A stretch of 64,000 nucleotides of DNA from Alistipes sp. (GCA_021201825.1 JAJQED010000023.1:62001-126000); one strand, 5' to 3'; positions 45,225-55,500 are shown, counted from the first letter of the stretch. Notes: generated from the sequence alone by a model not told the origin. Program-made: numbers and translations.

Positions 45225-46112
45225 ATGCCGTTTTTGCAACTCCCCACAGTGGATACCGAGAAAATCCAGGACGCCGACAGCACCGTTCGGGCCAAGGTCG
45301 AGACCCAGATCGAGAACCTCTCGCACATGTCCCCGGAACAGATCGTCGAAAGCGTTACTAAATGGGTGATCGAAGTGGGACTGAAAATATTGCTCGCACT
45401 GGCGATCTGGTACGTGGGCCGGTGGCTTATACGCAAGGTACGCAAGCTAATGAACCGGGTATTCGAACGCAGGCATGTAGACCAGACCCTGCGCTCGTTC
45501 CTGGACAGCCTCGTATCAATAGTCCTGACCATCATACTTATCGTAATTACGATAGATATACTTGGCCTGAGCACAACCTCGTTCCTCGCACTGTTCGCTT
45601 CGGCCGGGTTGGCCCTGGGGGTTGCACTGAGTGGCACTTTGCAGAACTTCGCCGGCGGAGTGATGCTTTTACTGCTTAAGCCCTTTCGCATCGGGGACTA
45701 TATCGATGCACAGGGCAAAGCCGGCACGGTAAAGAACATCCAACTGTTCAACACTGTCATCACCACCCCGGACAACCAGACGGTGATAATCCCAAACGGC
45801 CCCCTTTCCACCGGGATAATAAACAACGCCTCGCGCGAACCCTACAAGCAGAGCACATGGAACATCGGGATAAAGCCGGACGCCGATTTCGGAAAACTTA
45901 AGCCCCTAATTACGAGCATACTAGATGCGGACAGCCGGATCGTCAAGGAGCGGGGATACAATATCGAGATCACCAAGATCACGGGGATGTCGGTCAAGGT
46001 ACTTGTGCAGGCATGGACCAAGGCCACGGACCAGCAGGCTGTGATCTGGAAAATAAACAGCGATATTTACAGCCGGCTGCCTCAGGAAGGTTTCGCCTTT
46101 ACTGATCCGTGA
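45225..46112 (+). CDS. MscS-type mechanosensitive channel (full-length)
   Basis: Inner-membrane channel that opens under tension to release solutes. 295 residues: a soluble N-terminus, three membrane helices (about residues 48-70, 90-115 and the pore helix), then the MscS beta domain and alpha/beta domain. The pore helix region reads FLALFASAGLALGVALSGTL and QNFAGGVMLLLLKPFRIGDY, typical of the TM3 Gly/Ala packing. The beta-domain motif TVKNIQLFNTVITTPDNQTV and IIPNGPLSTGIINN follows. It starts a run of three plus-strand genes, with 142 bp before the next one, which has its own -7 box. Confidence 0.93.
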   Translation: MPFLQLPTVDTEKIQDADSTVRAKVETQIENLSHMSPEQIVESVTKWVIEVGLKILLALAIWYVGRWLIRKVRKLMNRVFERRHVDQTLRSFLDSLVSIVLTIILIVITIDILGLSTTSFLALFASAGLALGVALSGTLQNFAGGVMLLLLKPFRIGDYIDAQGKAGTVKNIQLFNTVITTPDNQTVIIPNGPLSTGIINNASREPYKQSTWNIGIKPDADFGKLKPLITSILDADSRIVKERGYNIEITKITGMSVKVLVQAWTKATDQQAVIWKINSDIYSRLPQEGFAFTDP

Positions 46113-46209
46113 TATGGATCCGACGGCGAACGTTCCGGATGCCGGAAAGGATAATGTGCGGTCCGGAAAACTTACCCCGGGAGGTATCCTTTATTCGCCC
46201 GGCATTGCC

Positions 46210-46217
46210 TATCTTTG
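46210..46217 (+). promoter_or_regulatory. -7 box (TATCTTTG) of the gene at 46255
   Basis: Exact TAnnTTTG match, 37 bp before the ATG at 46255. Confidence 0.45.
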
Positions 46218-46254
46218 AACGGCAAAATGCGTTAACCGTTAAAAATGCGCGGCG

Positions 46255-47715
46255 ATGATAGAGATACAGGCTAAAAAACACGACAAATTCTCGCTCGAGT
46301 TCAAAGCGGGCTATATAGCCGGAAGCCAGCAATCGACCGACCGGTTTTCGCTGAACATGTGGATTTTCGTTCCCAACAGCCTTGATATAAACGCGGAAAC
46401 GTATCCCAAGAAGCAGTTCTACCGCGATATTAAATCTAAAGTACGACTGATCACCCCGGTGTTCCCGCTGGAGCGGATCGCCTCCCCCGACAGCGTTCCG
46501 ATAACGAACCTCGGGAATTCCCTGCGCACTTTCGCCACGGACCCCTCCCGCACCAATGCAGCGGACTATGAGTACGAGGTGAAGATGTTCATGGCGATAT
46601 ACCAGAGCTCGCTTCGGGACACCACCCAGGAACTGATATACGGCAGGCTCAATCCCGGGTTCGAGGCACAGGCCCGCGAATACCTTAATAATATAGGCAA
46701 CGTTACGGGGTCGTACCGGGCTTTGCGTACGTTGCTCGACGCCCCGGGCGTAAAACCAGAACGTTACAATTATTTCCTGTTCGGGGACGAGTTCATGAGC
46801 AATATCACCGAAGAGTACCTGCTCTTGCTCATGAAAAACCTGCTGCGGAACGAAGAACGGTTCAAAGGGTTGATAAAGGAGATAACTGCGGCCGTTAAAA
46901 AAGAAAGGGAATACAGCCGGGAGGCGGGCTATCCGGTGGTCCAGGCACATAGCCCGGACCGCAACCGGTCGCTGCTGTTCAGGCAGGGTGTCCTGCGGAA
47001 ATATATAGAGAGCGACCTTTCGCTAAAGGAGAACAAGAAGCGGGACGGGGTGGCCATGGAGCAGTTCTACCTTAGCCTTGCGGCCGGGGTCTCTATGATA
47101 TTCGCTACGGCCGTGGCATTCTCTTTCCAGCAGAAATACGGCAATTTCACCATGCCGCTGTTCGTGGCGCTGGTCGTCAGCTATATGCTCAAGGACCGCA
47201 TAAAAGAAACCATGCGGTACTACTTCGCCCACCGGCTCAAGGCGAAGTATTTCGACAACAAAACCAGCATAAGTATAAAGGAGGACCGTCCGTTCGGCTG
47301 GATACGGGAGGGGGTGGATTTCATCAGCGACGGGCAGGCTCCCCCGGAAGTTATGGAGCTGCGCAACCGTTCGCCACTGCTGCAGGCCGAGAACCGGATA
47401 AACGACGAGAAGATTATACTTTACCGCAAGATGGTGCAGCTCGACCCGCAAAAACTCCACGAGGAGAACCGGTACAGGATAGAGGGTATAAACGACATCA
47501 TGACGCTCTACCTGTCCACCTTTATCCGCAAGAGCCATACGGCCGAGGTGCCGATCTACACGCTCGATGAGAACGACAAGTTTAAAACGATCGTAGGGGA
47601 AAAAGTTTATTATCTTAATATAATACTGCAGTTGAAGCACGGGGAGCAGGAGGATTACAGACGGTACCGGGTAATATTTACCCGCAACGGCATCCGCACC
47701 ATATTGCCCCTTTAA
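46255..47715 (+). CDS. Unrecognised membrane protein between two MscS genes
   Basis: 486 residues, no family recognised. Residues 1-260 are soluble, beginning with a beta-like stretch (KFSLEFKAGYIAGSQQSTDR) and including a helical part (ITEEYLLLLMKNLLRNEERF). Two membrane helices lie at about residues 270-290 (LSLAAGVSMIFATAVAFSF) and 298-313 (MPLFVALVVSYML). A soluble C-terminal domain of about 170 residues follows (GWIREGVDFISDGQAPPEVM; YLNIILQLKHGEQEDYRRY). No signal peptide, so both ends are cytoplasmic. No enzyme motifs are seen. Its position between two mechanosensitive channels, 14 bp before the second, suggests a linked role such as regulation or sensing; this is an inference. Confidence 0.8.
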   Translation: MIEIQAKKHDKFSLEFKAGYIAGSQQSTDRFSLNMWIFVPNSLDINAETYPKKQFYRDIKSKVRLITPVFPLERIASPDSVPITNLGNSLRTFATDPSRTNAADYEYEVKMFMAIYQSSLRDTTQELIYGRLNPGFEAQAREYLNNIGNVTGSYRALRTLLDAPGVKPERYNYFLFGDEFMSNITEEYLLLLMKNLLRNEERFKGLIKEITAAVKKEREYSREAGYPVVQAHSPDRNRSLLFRQGVLRKYIESDLSLKENKKRDGVAMEQFYLSLAAGVSMIFATAVAFSFQQKYGNFTMPLFVALVVSYMLKDRIKETMRYYFAHRLKAKYFDNKTSISIKEDRPFGWIREGVDFISDGQAPPEVMELRNRSPLLQAENRINDEKIILYRKMVQLDPQKLHEENRYRIEGINDIMTLYLSTFIRKSHTAEVPIYTLDENDKFKTIVGEKVYYLNIILQLKHGEQEDYRRYRVIFTRNGIRTILPL

Positions 47716-47729
47716 AATTTTGAAACGCT

Positions 47730-48230
47730 ATGGATTACCAGAGTTATTTACCCCAGGTCATTGCTACGGTCGTAATCATAATCCTGTTATGGCTGTCCAA
47801 GACCGTAACCGGCAAGCTGGTCAACAAATACGGCTCCCTGCTCCAGAAATCCGAGATACGTCGCAAACAGACCAAACAGGTCATCGACATAATACTGAAC
47901 ATCGTTTGCATAATAGTGATCGCCGTAATATGGGGCGTGAAATCCAATAACCTGTGGGTGGCGATATCCTCGCTTCTGGCCATTCTCGGGGTGGCCCTTT
48001 TCGCCCAATGGTCCGTGCTGAGCAATGTAACGGCCGGGGTGATCATGTTCTTCGGGGCGCCTTACCGGATCGGCGACGAGATAACGATCATCGACAAGGA
48101 TACCCCGATAGATGCTACCATCGAACACATCCACGCTTTCTATACCCACATACGAACATCCGACCACCGGTTGATAGTAATACCTAACAACCTGTTCCTG
48201 CAGAAGATAGTATCGATTAAAAATCAGTAG
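47730..48230 (+). CDS. Short MscS-like channel lacking the C-terminal alpha/beta domain
   Basis: 166 residues. Three helices (about 8-25, 50-68 and 75-100) include the pore region ILGVALFAQWSVLSNVTAGV and IMFFGAPYRIGDE, then the beta domain (ITIIDKDTPIDATIEHIHAF, HIRTSDHRLIVIPNNL) and a stop at KIVSIKNQ. Full-size MscS continues for about 100 residues more. The loss is clean: the frame stops with TAG just after the beta domain and no downstream in-frame remnant is visible before the convergent gene 13 bp later. It could be a naturally minimal channel or a subunit. Cotranscribed with the unknown gene 14 bp upstream. Confidence 0.85.
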   Translation: MDYQSYLPQVIATVVIIILLWLSKTVTGKLVNKYGSLLQKSEIRRKQTKQVIDIILNIVCIIVIAVIWGVKSNNLWVAISSLLAILGVALFAQWSVLSNVTAGVIMFFGAPYRIGDEITIIDKDTPIDATIEHIHAFYTHIRTSDHRLIVIPNNLFLQKIVSIKNQ

Positions 48231-48243
48231 GCCCGCCCGCAGG

Positions 48244-49197
48244 TCAATACCCCTGCATAGCAAAGAAATTCTCGATCTGCCAGACCTGGTCCAGGTCTTT
48301 CAACAGGACTGTCTTGTCCCGGTCCAACAGGTAAAGCGAGGGTATTGCGCGCAAATCATAGGTCTGCTCGCGGCGGATTGACAACTCCTTATCGTAAGTC
48401 CGTATCCACTCGGACGGCATATCTTCATAGTGGCGGTGCCATGCGTCCAGGTCCTCGTCGGGATAGATGGCAAGTATCTTCAGTACACCCTGCCGTTGAA
48501 GTGGTATGAGCATATCGTTCGAGGCCTTTATATTAGTGGTTACCTCTTCGCAGTGTATACAGTCGGGGTTGTTAAAATAAAGCAGTATAAAATCCGCCTT
48601 AATATCGTGCAGCCGTAACCGGCGGCCGTTCGCTTCGGTCAGTACCAGGTCATTGGCCGTAGTTCCCATCCTGTTCTTATAGGCCGCGTTCAACCGTGCC
48701 TGCGGCCTTAACTTATCGAGCTCGTCTACCTTATCCGACGCTACGATACACTCCAAAACCAAAATATAAAGTTCTTCGCTCCGCATTGCCGAACCGTAGT
48801 CGTCGAGGTATTCTTCAAAAAGCCTTGTAAAGTAGTGGAATACCTGTGGAGTGGAAGCCGCTCTGTCGATGACCCCGGCAACGGACTCCCGGGCGGTCTG
48901 GGGCGGATTCATACCGACGATAGCAAGGTAATCGACGAATGCCTGTTCGGTGATCTCGGGTACCTCTACATAGAGCGTATCGGTAAAATCGAAGTTGTCC
49001 CAGTAATGCAGGGCGAGGTAACGCCCCACGTCTTCCGGGCTGGTCATCATGGCAGGAACGTCGGGGATCTTTATTTTTTCCGGTACCCTCACCGCCTGCT
49101 CCTGTATATTAACCGAAGAAGCCCTTTGGCCGCCAAGGCAACCGAAAAAAGAAAAAGCGGCCAATATTATAGCGTAATGGTATAAAATATTTTTCAT
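48244..49197 (-). CDS. DUF5106-type lipoprotein with thioredoxin-like domain
   Basis: 317 residues from the ATG at 49197. Lipoprotein signal IILAAFSFFGCLGGQ puts the lipidated Cys at about residue 20. Residues 60-185 are a helical DUF5106-like region (YLALHYWDNFDFTDTLYV, REELYILVLECIVASD type). A thioredoxin/AhpC-like fold follows with the redox pair in FNNPDCIHCEEVT (CIHC), then LKILAIYPDEDLDAWHRHY and the cis-Pro loop YDLRAIPSLYLLDRD. Such proteins are tethered to the membrane facing the periplasm and probably act as disulfide reductases or sensors. The frame opens upstream to 49299, but the promoter at 49240-49271 fixes the start. Confidence 0.85.
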   Translation of the reverse strand: MKNILYHYAIILAAFSFFGCLGGQRASSVNIQEQAVRVPEKIKIPDVPAMMTSPEDVGRYLALHYWDNFDFTDTLYVEVPEITEQAFVDYLAIVGMNPPQTARESVAGVIDRAASTPQVFHYFTRLFEEYLDDYGSAMRSEELYILVLECIVASDKVDELDKLRPQARLNAAYKNRMGTTANDLVLTEANGRRLRLHDIKADFILLYFNNPDCIHCEEVTTNIKASNDMLIPLQRQGVLKILAIYPDEDLDAWHRHYEDMPSEWIRTYDKELSIRREQTYDLRAIPSLYLLDRDKTVLLKDLDQVWQIENFFAMQGY

Positions 49198-49239
49198 GGC
49201 AGTAAAATATTTACCGGGACTTATCGTCTCTATTATTGG

Positions 49240-49271
49240 CAAATTTACCGATAAAAATTTTACCGGTGCAA
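49240..49271 (-). promoter_or_regulatory. Promoter of the DUF5106 lipoprotein gene
   Basis: On the minus strand TTG (49269-49271) and TAAATTTG (49240-49247) with a 21-bp spacer match the -33/-7 consensus. It lies 42 bp before the ATG at 49197. Confidence 0.6.
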
Positions 49272-49398
49272 CAAACGGGCCTTTATCCGCGTCTGACACC
49301 CTTTGGGCCGATATGGACGGTACAGGACAGGAAAATTAAAGAGCGGTTGGCTTAAATTTCTGAAATATTATGACAATTGGTAGAAAACCCGCAAAACG

Positions 49399-49440
49399 TG
49401 AAAACTTTTTTGGTTTCGAAAGTTTTCAGGTTTACCTTTG
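49399..49440 (+). promoter_or_regulatory. Promoter and putative TetR operator of the RND efflux operon
   Basis: Promoter: TTG at 49410-49412 and TACCTTTG at 49433-49440 with a 20-bp spacer. An inverted repeat TGAAAACTTT (49399-49408) / AAAGTTTTCA (49419-49428), 10-nt spacer, straddles the -33 element. Its position is right for repression by the TetR protein encoded directly downstream. Confidence 0.65.
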
Positions 49441-49457
49441 AGCCGATTTTAAAAACC

Positions 49458-50111
49458 ATGACTATGTCTTTACGGGAAAGGATAATCGCCGAGACCACCG
49501 ATATGTTCGTTACGTACGGGATAAAATCCATACGGATGGACGATATCGCCACGAACCTCGGAATGTCCAAAAGGACCATTTACGAAATTTTCGGGGACAA
49601 GGAAAACCTGCTTCTGGAATGTATGCGGTTCCATTTTGTTCGGATAAGCGATAAGAAGAGGCACCTTACGGAGGGGGTGAGCAACATTATCGATGAGGTG
49701 CTGATAATGCTCGAGGACTGGGATGCGGATATGGAGAATAACCACAAGATGTTCTCCAACCTCAAGAAATTCTATCCCAAGGTATATGAGACCATATCGA
49801 ACGAAGCCCATGAGCAGGGGTTTGCCGCACTGCGGGAGAAACTGAAAAAGGGTGTCGAGGACGGCTACCTGTTGGACAATATCAACTACGACCTTGCCAT
49901 CTCCGTTTTTTCGAACTCGATTTACGGGATCATGAGCAAACAGGACATGATCCTGCCCAAGAACGTTTCGGAAAGGGATGCTTTCAGGTACGTAATAACC
50001 TATTTTTTCCGTGGCATAGCCAAAGAGAAAGGGATAAAGATGATAGACGACTATATAGAAAAAGAGAAGAGCCAACATTTAAAAAGTAAAAATGATGAGC
50101 AGAATGTTTAA
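49458..50111 (+). CDS. TetR-family transcriptional regulator of the RND operon
   Basis: 217 residues from the ATG at 49458. N-terminal TetR HTH: LRERIIAETTDMFVTYGIKS, then IRMDDIATNLGMSKRTIYEI and FGDKENLLLECM (about residues 5-60). The C-terminal all-helical ligand/dimer part is variable. The start is placed after the promoter at 49410-49440; the frame upstream (to 49377) contains the promoter itself. It is first in the operon and overlaps the TolC start by 20 bp, so it is most likely the local autorepressor. The ligand is unknown; an effector pumped by the RND system is the usual model. Confidence 0.92.
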   Translation: MTMSLRERIIAETTDMFVTYGIKSIRMDDIATNLGMSKRTIYEIFGDKENLLLECMRFHFVRISDKKRHLTEGVSNIIDEVLIMLEDWDADMENNHKMFSNLKKFYPKVYETISNEAHEQGFAALREKLKKGVEDGYLLDNINYDLAISVFSNSIYGIMSKQDMILPKNVSERDAFRYVITYFFRGIAKEKGIKMIDDYIEKEKSQHLKSKNDEQNV

Positions 50112-51456
50112 ACTGGCAGCTACTACCCTGATCATTTCGGCATCCGTAGCCACGGTTGCACTCGCCCAGGACCCTTATGTTTACGGGAGTCCCCGGACGC
50201 TGGAACTGACCCTGGACCAGGCGATAGAAATAGCGTTGGATGAAAACCCGACCATCCAAATAGCGGAACTGGAGATCGAAAAGCAAACATACGTACGAAA
50301 GGAAACCATAGGCAACCACCTGCCGCAACTGAGCGTAGCCGGGCAATACAGCCGGGCCATAAAGAAGAGCGATATGGGTGGCGGGGTCTCTTTCGACCCG
50401 GACAATACGGTAACTGTGGTGACGAGCCTGAACGTACCCCTGTTCGCACCGACCATATACAAGACCCTCAAACTCAACGAGGAGCAAATGAGGGCGGCTG
50501 TGGAAGACGCACGGGGTTCGCGAATCACGCTTGCCAACGCGGTCAAGAAAGCGTATTACAACATTTTGCTTGCCCAGGAATCGCTGGACGTTCTGCGCGT
50601 CAGCGAGGCCAACCTGCAGAGTACCGTGGACGAGACCAAACTGAAATTCGACAACGGGCTGGCCTCGGAGTACGATTATATTACCGCCGACGTACAGCTC
50701 AGCAACCTCAAACCGTCGATAATCCAGACCGAGACCTCTATTGAGATCGCGAAAAAACTGCTCAAAATGTATATGGGCATCCCATTGGATTTCGAAATTG
50801 TGGTTGTCGGGGACCTCAATACCCTGAGCGAAGAGGACCACACTATGGCCTATAACTATTACGGGGAGAATATTTCGGAGAACAGCGAATTGCGCTCGAT
50901 GGATATCCAGGTAGAAGTGCTCAAGCGCCAGCTGGAGGTGTCCAAGATGTCCCGGATGCCGTCGCTGGCCGCATTCGGCACCTACAACCTCACCGGAAGG
51001 GACCCGGTCAGCCTGGGTAGTTTGACCGGTGGCACATCCTCGGGTTCGGACAATTTCTTCTGGAACCACCCGGTTTCGGTCGGGCTGACACTATCCATTC
51101 CGATCTTCTCCGGCCTGACCAATAAGAACAGGGAAAAACAGATAAAATACAGCATCTCCCAGACCCGCCTGCAGAGGGATTACCTGGAAGAAACTACCAA
51201 GGTCGAGGTGAGCACCGCCCTGAACGAGATCATAACCGCCGAGGCGACAATGATCGCCAATAAGGCCACGATCCAGCAGGCACAAAAAGGTTACGATATC
51301 AGCCGCACCCGGTACGACAACGGAGTGGGCACCATGCTCGAGGTCAATTCGGCGGAAGTAGCCCTTACCCAGGCCCGGTTGAACTACAACCAGGCGGTTT
51401 ACGATTACCTCTCGGCACAGGCCGACTACGAGAGGATCATTGGCATAGATTACTAA
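50092..51456 (+). CDS. TolC-family outer-membrane channel (RND operon)
   Basis: 454 residues with signal peptide (LIISASVATVALAQ). OEP architecture: ELTLDQAIEIALDENPTIQI starts the first half, AVKKAYYNILLAQESLDVLR a helix of the barrel, and QGYDISRTRYDNGV-type and ARLNYNQAVYDYLSAQADYE the end. It has distinct sequence from the TolC gene at 42399. The start ATG overlaps the last 20 bp of the TetR gene, and the MFP gene follows 30 bp later. Confidence 0.93.
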   Translation: MMSRMFKLAATTLIISASVATVALAQDPYVYGSPRTLELTLDQAIEIALDENPTIQIAELEIEKQTYVRKETIGNHLPQLSVAGQYSRAIKKSDMGGGVSFDPDNTVTVVTSLNVPLFAPTIYKTLKLNEEQMRAAVEDARGSRITLANAVKKAYYNILLAQESLDVLRVSEANLQSTVDETKLKFDNGLASEYDYITADVQLSNLKPSIIQTETSIEIAKKLLKMYMGIPLDFEIVVVGDLNTLSEEDHTMAYNYYGENISENSELRSMDIQVEVLKRQLEVSKMSRMPSLAAFGTYNLTGRDPVSLGSLTGGTSSGSDNFFWNHPVSVGLTLSIPIFSGLTNKNREKQIKYSISQTRLQRDYLEETTKVEVSTALNEIITAEATMIANKATIQQAQKGYDISRTRYDNGVGTMLEVNSAEVALTQARLNYNQAVYDYLSAQADYERIIGIDY

Positions 51457-51486
51457 CGGATGGTAAAATAGATTAAGAAAAAAACG

Positions 51487-52509
51487 ATGAAAAGAAAGTT
51501 ATTTTTCGCCCCGGTTTTGTTTTTGGCCGCAGTAGCCACAACGGGCTGCATTGCAAAGAAAACGGTAGAGACCGTAGAAGAAGATCCCAAGGTCCTGGTG
51601 AAAACCCAAAGGACCACGTACGAAGTGATAGACAATACCCAGGAGTTCACGAGTACCATCCACGGATACAAGGAAAATAATATCGCACCGTCGCTCTCGA
51701 TGGTGAGGATAGACAATATCTATGTGGACGTAGGCGACAATGTGCGCAGGGGGCAGCTGCTAGCCAAGATGGACCCTACCAATTACAACCAGAGCAATAT
51801 CCAGCTGACCAACCTCGAAGCGGACTACAACAGGATCAAGGCCGTTTATGAAGCCGGCGGTATCTCCAAGCAGGAACTCGACCAGATCGAGACCTCGCTT
51901 GCGGTACAGCGTGAACAAACGGATAACCTCAAGGAGAACATAGAGCTTCGCAGCCCCATCGACGGGGTTGTTACGGCCCGCAATTTCGACCCGGGAGACC
52001 TTTATATGGGAACACCGATCCTGCAGGTAATGCAGATCAACACACTCAAAGTAACCGTAGCCATATCGGAGCAGTTCTTCCCGTACGTCAAAATGAACAT
52101 GCCTGCAGATATCCGGGTTGATATGTACCCGGACAAGGTTTTCGAGGGCAAGGTATCGCTTATATACCCGGCGATCGACGCCGCGACCCGCACTTTCAAC
52201 GTCGAGATCACGATCCCGAACCAGAACCGTGAACTGCGCCCGGGTATGTTCTCCCGGACTACGCTGCATTTCGGGACGATGGACGCCCTGATGGTAGAAG
52301 ACATAGCAGTACAGAAACAGGTCGGATCGAACGATAAATACCTGTTCGTTGTAAAAGACGGAGTCGCCGAACGCCGGGAAGTAGTGACCGGGCGGCAACT
52401 CGGTAACAGGATACAGATAACCAGCGGTGTGAACGAGGGAGACGAAGTGATTATCGCCGGTATATCCAAACTGAACAACGGGACCGAAATTGAGATAGTA
52501 AACGATTAA
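51487..52509 (+). CDS. RND membrane-fusion lipoprotein
   Basis: 340 residues. Lipoprotein signal LFLAAVATTGC with the lipidated Cys21. Domains in order: barrel-sandwich part (IAPSLSMVRIDNIYVDVGDN, LLAKMDPTNYNQSN), an alpha-hairpin (QLTNLEADYNRIKAVYEAGG), lipoyl-like return (IELRSPIDGVVTARNFDPGD), beta-barrel (ITIPNQNRELRPGMFSRTTL) and a membrane-proximal domain (GVNEGDEVIIAGISKLNNG). Such adaptors dock between RND pump and TolC. Flanked by those genes on either side, 30 and 12 bp apart. Confidence 0.94.
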   Translation: MKRKLFFAPVLFLAAVATTGCIAKKTVETVEEDPKVLVKTQRTTYEVIDNTQEFTSTIHGYKENNIAPSLSMVRIDNIYVDVGDNVRRGQLLAKMDPTNYNQSNIQLTNLEADYNRIKAVYEAGGISKQELDQIETSLAVQREQTDNLKENIELRSPIDGVVTARNFDPGDLYMGTPILQVMQINTLKVTVAISEQFFPYVKMNMPADIRVDMYPDKVFEGKVSLIYPAIDAATRTFNVEITIPNQNRELRPGMFSRTTLHFGTMDALMVEDIAVQKQVGSNDKYLFVVKDGVAERREVVTGRQLGNRIQITSGVNEGDEVIIAGISKLNNGTEIEIVND

Positions 52510-52521
52510 TCTACCGTTAGT

Positions 52522-55500
52522 ATGAAAATTTACGAAGCGTCGGTCCGAAAACCGATCTCCACAATACTCATATTCGTCGGGGTAATGATATTCGGGTTAT
52601 TCTCCCTGAATAACCTCGCCGTGGATATGTACCCCGACCTGGACTACCCGGCAATCTCCGTGATCACCTACTATGACGGGGCCAATGCCTCCGAGGTAGA
52701 AACGAACGTAACCCGTATCTTGGAGGATAACCTCAATACGGTAAATAACCTCAAAAAACTGACATCGACCTCGAGGGATAATATCTCGCTGATCACGGCA
52801 GAAATGGAATGGGGCTCCGACCTGAACGAGGCGGCTAACGATATCAGGGACGTGGTGGGACGTGTACAGTCCTACCTTCCCGACGATGTCGACACGCCGG
52901 TGATCTTCAAGTTCAGCAGCTCGATGATACCGGTACTTGTCCTTTCCGCCACGGCAGACGAGAGCTACTCGGGCCTCTATAAGATCCTGGACGACAGGCT
53001 GGTGAACGTACTTAACCGTGTTGACGGCGTAGGTGCCGTATCCCTTTCGGGAGAGCCTACCCGCGAAGTACAGGTAAATGTAGACCCGCAGAAGCTGGAC
53101 GCCTATGGCCTCTCGGTGGAACAGATCGGAAGCGTAATAGCGGCCGAGAACAGCAACATTCCGAGCGGTACCCTCGACATAGGTACCAATACCTATAATA
53201 TCAAGACGGATGTCGAATTCAAAGACAGCGAGGAAATAGGTAAGATAGTCCTCGGAAGTTATGAGGGCCGCACCATTCTGCTCGAAGACGTTGCCGAGGT
53301 AAAGGACACCCTGGAAAAGGCCACGATGGAAGTATTGATCAACGGCCGACGGGGGGTGATCGTCGTTGTGCAGAAACAGTCGGGGGCAAATACGGTAGCG
53401 ATCGTAAACAAAGTAATGGATATGCTTCCCGGCATCGAGAGCAACCTGCCGCCCGATATCGATATCGACCTGATCATGGACGGTTCGGAGTCGATCGTGG
53501 ACAGTATAAATTCGCTGTCCCAGACGGTCATGTACGCCTTTATTTTCGTGATAATTGTCGTCCTGTTCTTCCTCGGGCGATGGCGGGCCACGTTTATTAT
53601 CGTACTTACGATCCCCGTCTCGCTCGTCGTCTCGTTCATCTACCTTTATGCTACGGGCAGTACACTGAACATCATTTCGCTTAGTTCGCTCTCCATTGCC
53701 ATCGGGATGGTAGTCGACGACGCCATCGTGGTGCTCGAGAACATCACTACACATATCGAGCGAGGCAGCAGCCCGAAAGAAGCGGCCATTTACGCTACCA
53801 ATGAAGTTTGGCTGGCGGTAATCGCCACGACACTCACGGTGGTAGCCGTGTTCCTGCCGCTGACGATGCTTTCAGGTATGGCAGGTATCCTTTTCAGGGA
53901 ATTGGGTTGGATCGTAACGCTCGTTGTTTGCGTATCGACCATTGCCGCCATTACCCTTACCCCGATGCTCTCTTCGCTCATGCTTCGCAGCGACGGCGGT
54001 ATCCACAACTACAAAGGACTCGGGATCATATTCAAACCTATCGACAAGTTCCTGAACAACCTCGATATCTGGTACGCCAATTTGCTTACCTGGGCCGTAC
54101 GCCACCGCACGGTTGTAATCGTGGGGGCATTGGGTATCTTCCTGTCGAGCCTGCTGCTGCTCCGCACGGTGCCTACCGAATTCTTCCCGCCGTCGGATAA
54201 CGCCATAATCAACGCGGAAGTGCAGCTGCAACAGAATATCGGTGTTGAATATACTACCCGCATCGGTGAACAGATACGGAAGATAATCAACGAGAAATAC
54301 CCGGAGATCAGGCTCTTGTCCGCCCAGTCGGGTACAACCTCGAACAGCAACAACACGTTCGCCGCGATGCAGAATACGGGGTCTTATATAGTGAGTTTCC
54401 GTATGAGGCTTCCACGGGCGAGCCAGCGCGACCGCACCATATTCCAGATCAGCGAGTTGCTCAGGCAGGACCTGGAGCAGATCCCGGAGATCAGGGAATT
54501 CAAGGTCGAGCCGGGCGGTTCGACGGGCGGCAGCGCCTCGTCGGCGAGTTATATAGAACTCAAGGTCTTCGGGCACGACTTTGACGTAACGAACGACATC
54601 GCGAACGACCTCAAGGACAAACTTTGGGCAGTGGAGGGTACGCGTGACGTATATCTCTCCAGGGATGATATGCAGCCCGAATTCAACGTGGTCGTGGACC
54701 GTGACAAACTGGCCTTTTACGGCCTCAACAGTGCGACGGTCGGGCAGGCGGTAAGGAACCGCGTGAACGGGCTTACGGCGTCGCTGTTCCGTGAGGACGG
54801 CGAGGAGTACGATATCCGCGTGAGGTATGCCGAGGAACACCGTACCTCCATCGAGGATATCGAGAACATCACTATAATAAACTCCCTCGGCCAGGGCATC
54901 AAACTGAGGGATGTGGCTACCATACAGGAACAGTTCGCCCCCCCGGCCATCGAACGTGAGAACAGGCAGAGGAAAGTATCGGTCATGGCTTCACTGGCGG
55001 ACGGCGTGCCGCTCGGTACGGTAGTGGAAGAGGTGAACCAGATCGTGGACGATTACCCGCTGCCCGATAACATATTCATAGAAGTCGGGGGTACGGTAGA
55101 GGACCAGGCCGAATCGTTCGGTGACCTCGGGACGCTGTTAATCCTTATCATTCTGCTGGTATACATTGTGATGGCAACACAGTTCGAATCGCTTCTGATG
55201 CCTTTCATCATAATGTTCTCGCTTCCGTTCGCGTTCACCGGGGTGTTCCTCGCCCTGTGGCTGACGGGTACGCCGCTGTCGCTTATCGCATTGATCGGGG
55301 CCATAATGCTCGTGGGTATCGTGGTGAAGAACGGTATCGTGCTTGTAGACTATATCAACCTGCTGCGGGAGAGGGGCGGCGCCATCAACCAATCGGTAAT
55401 CGCAGCTGGGAAAAGCCGTTTACGTCCGGTACTTATGACCTCGATCACCACTATCCTGGGTATGTTCCCGATGGCCCTGGGAGCCGGTGAGGGATCCGAG

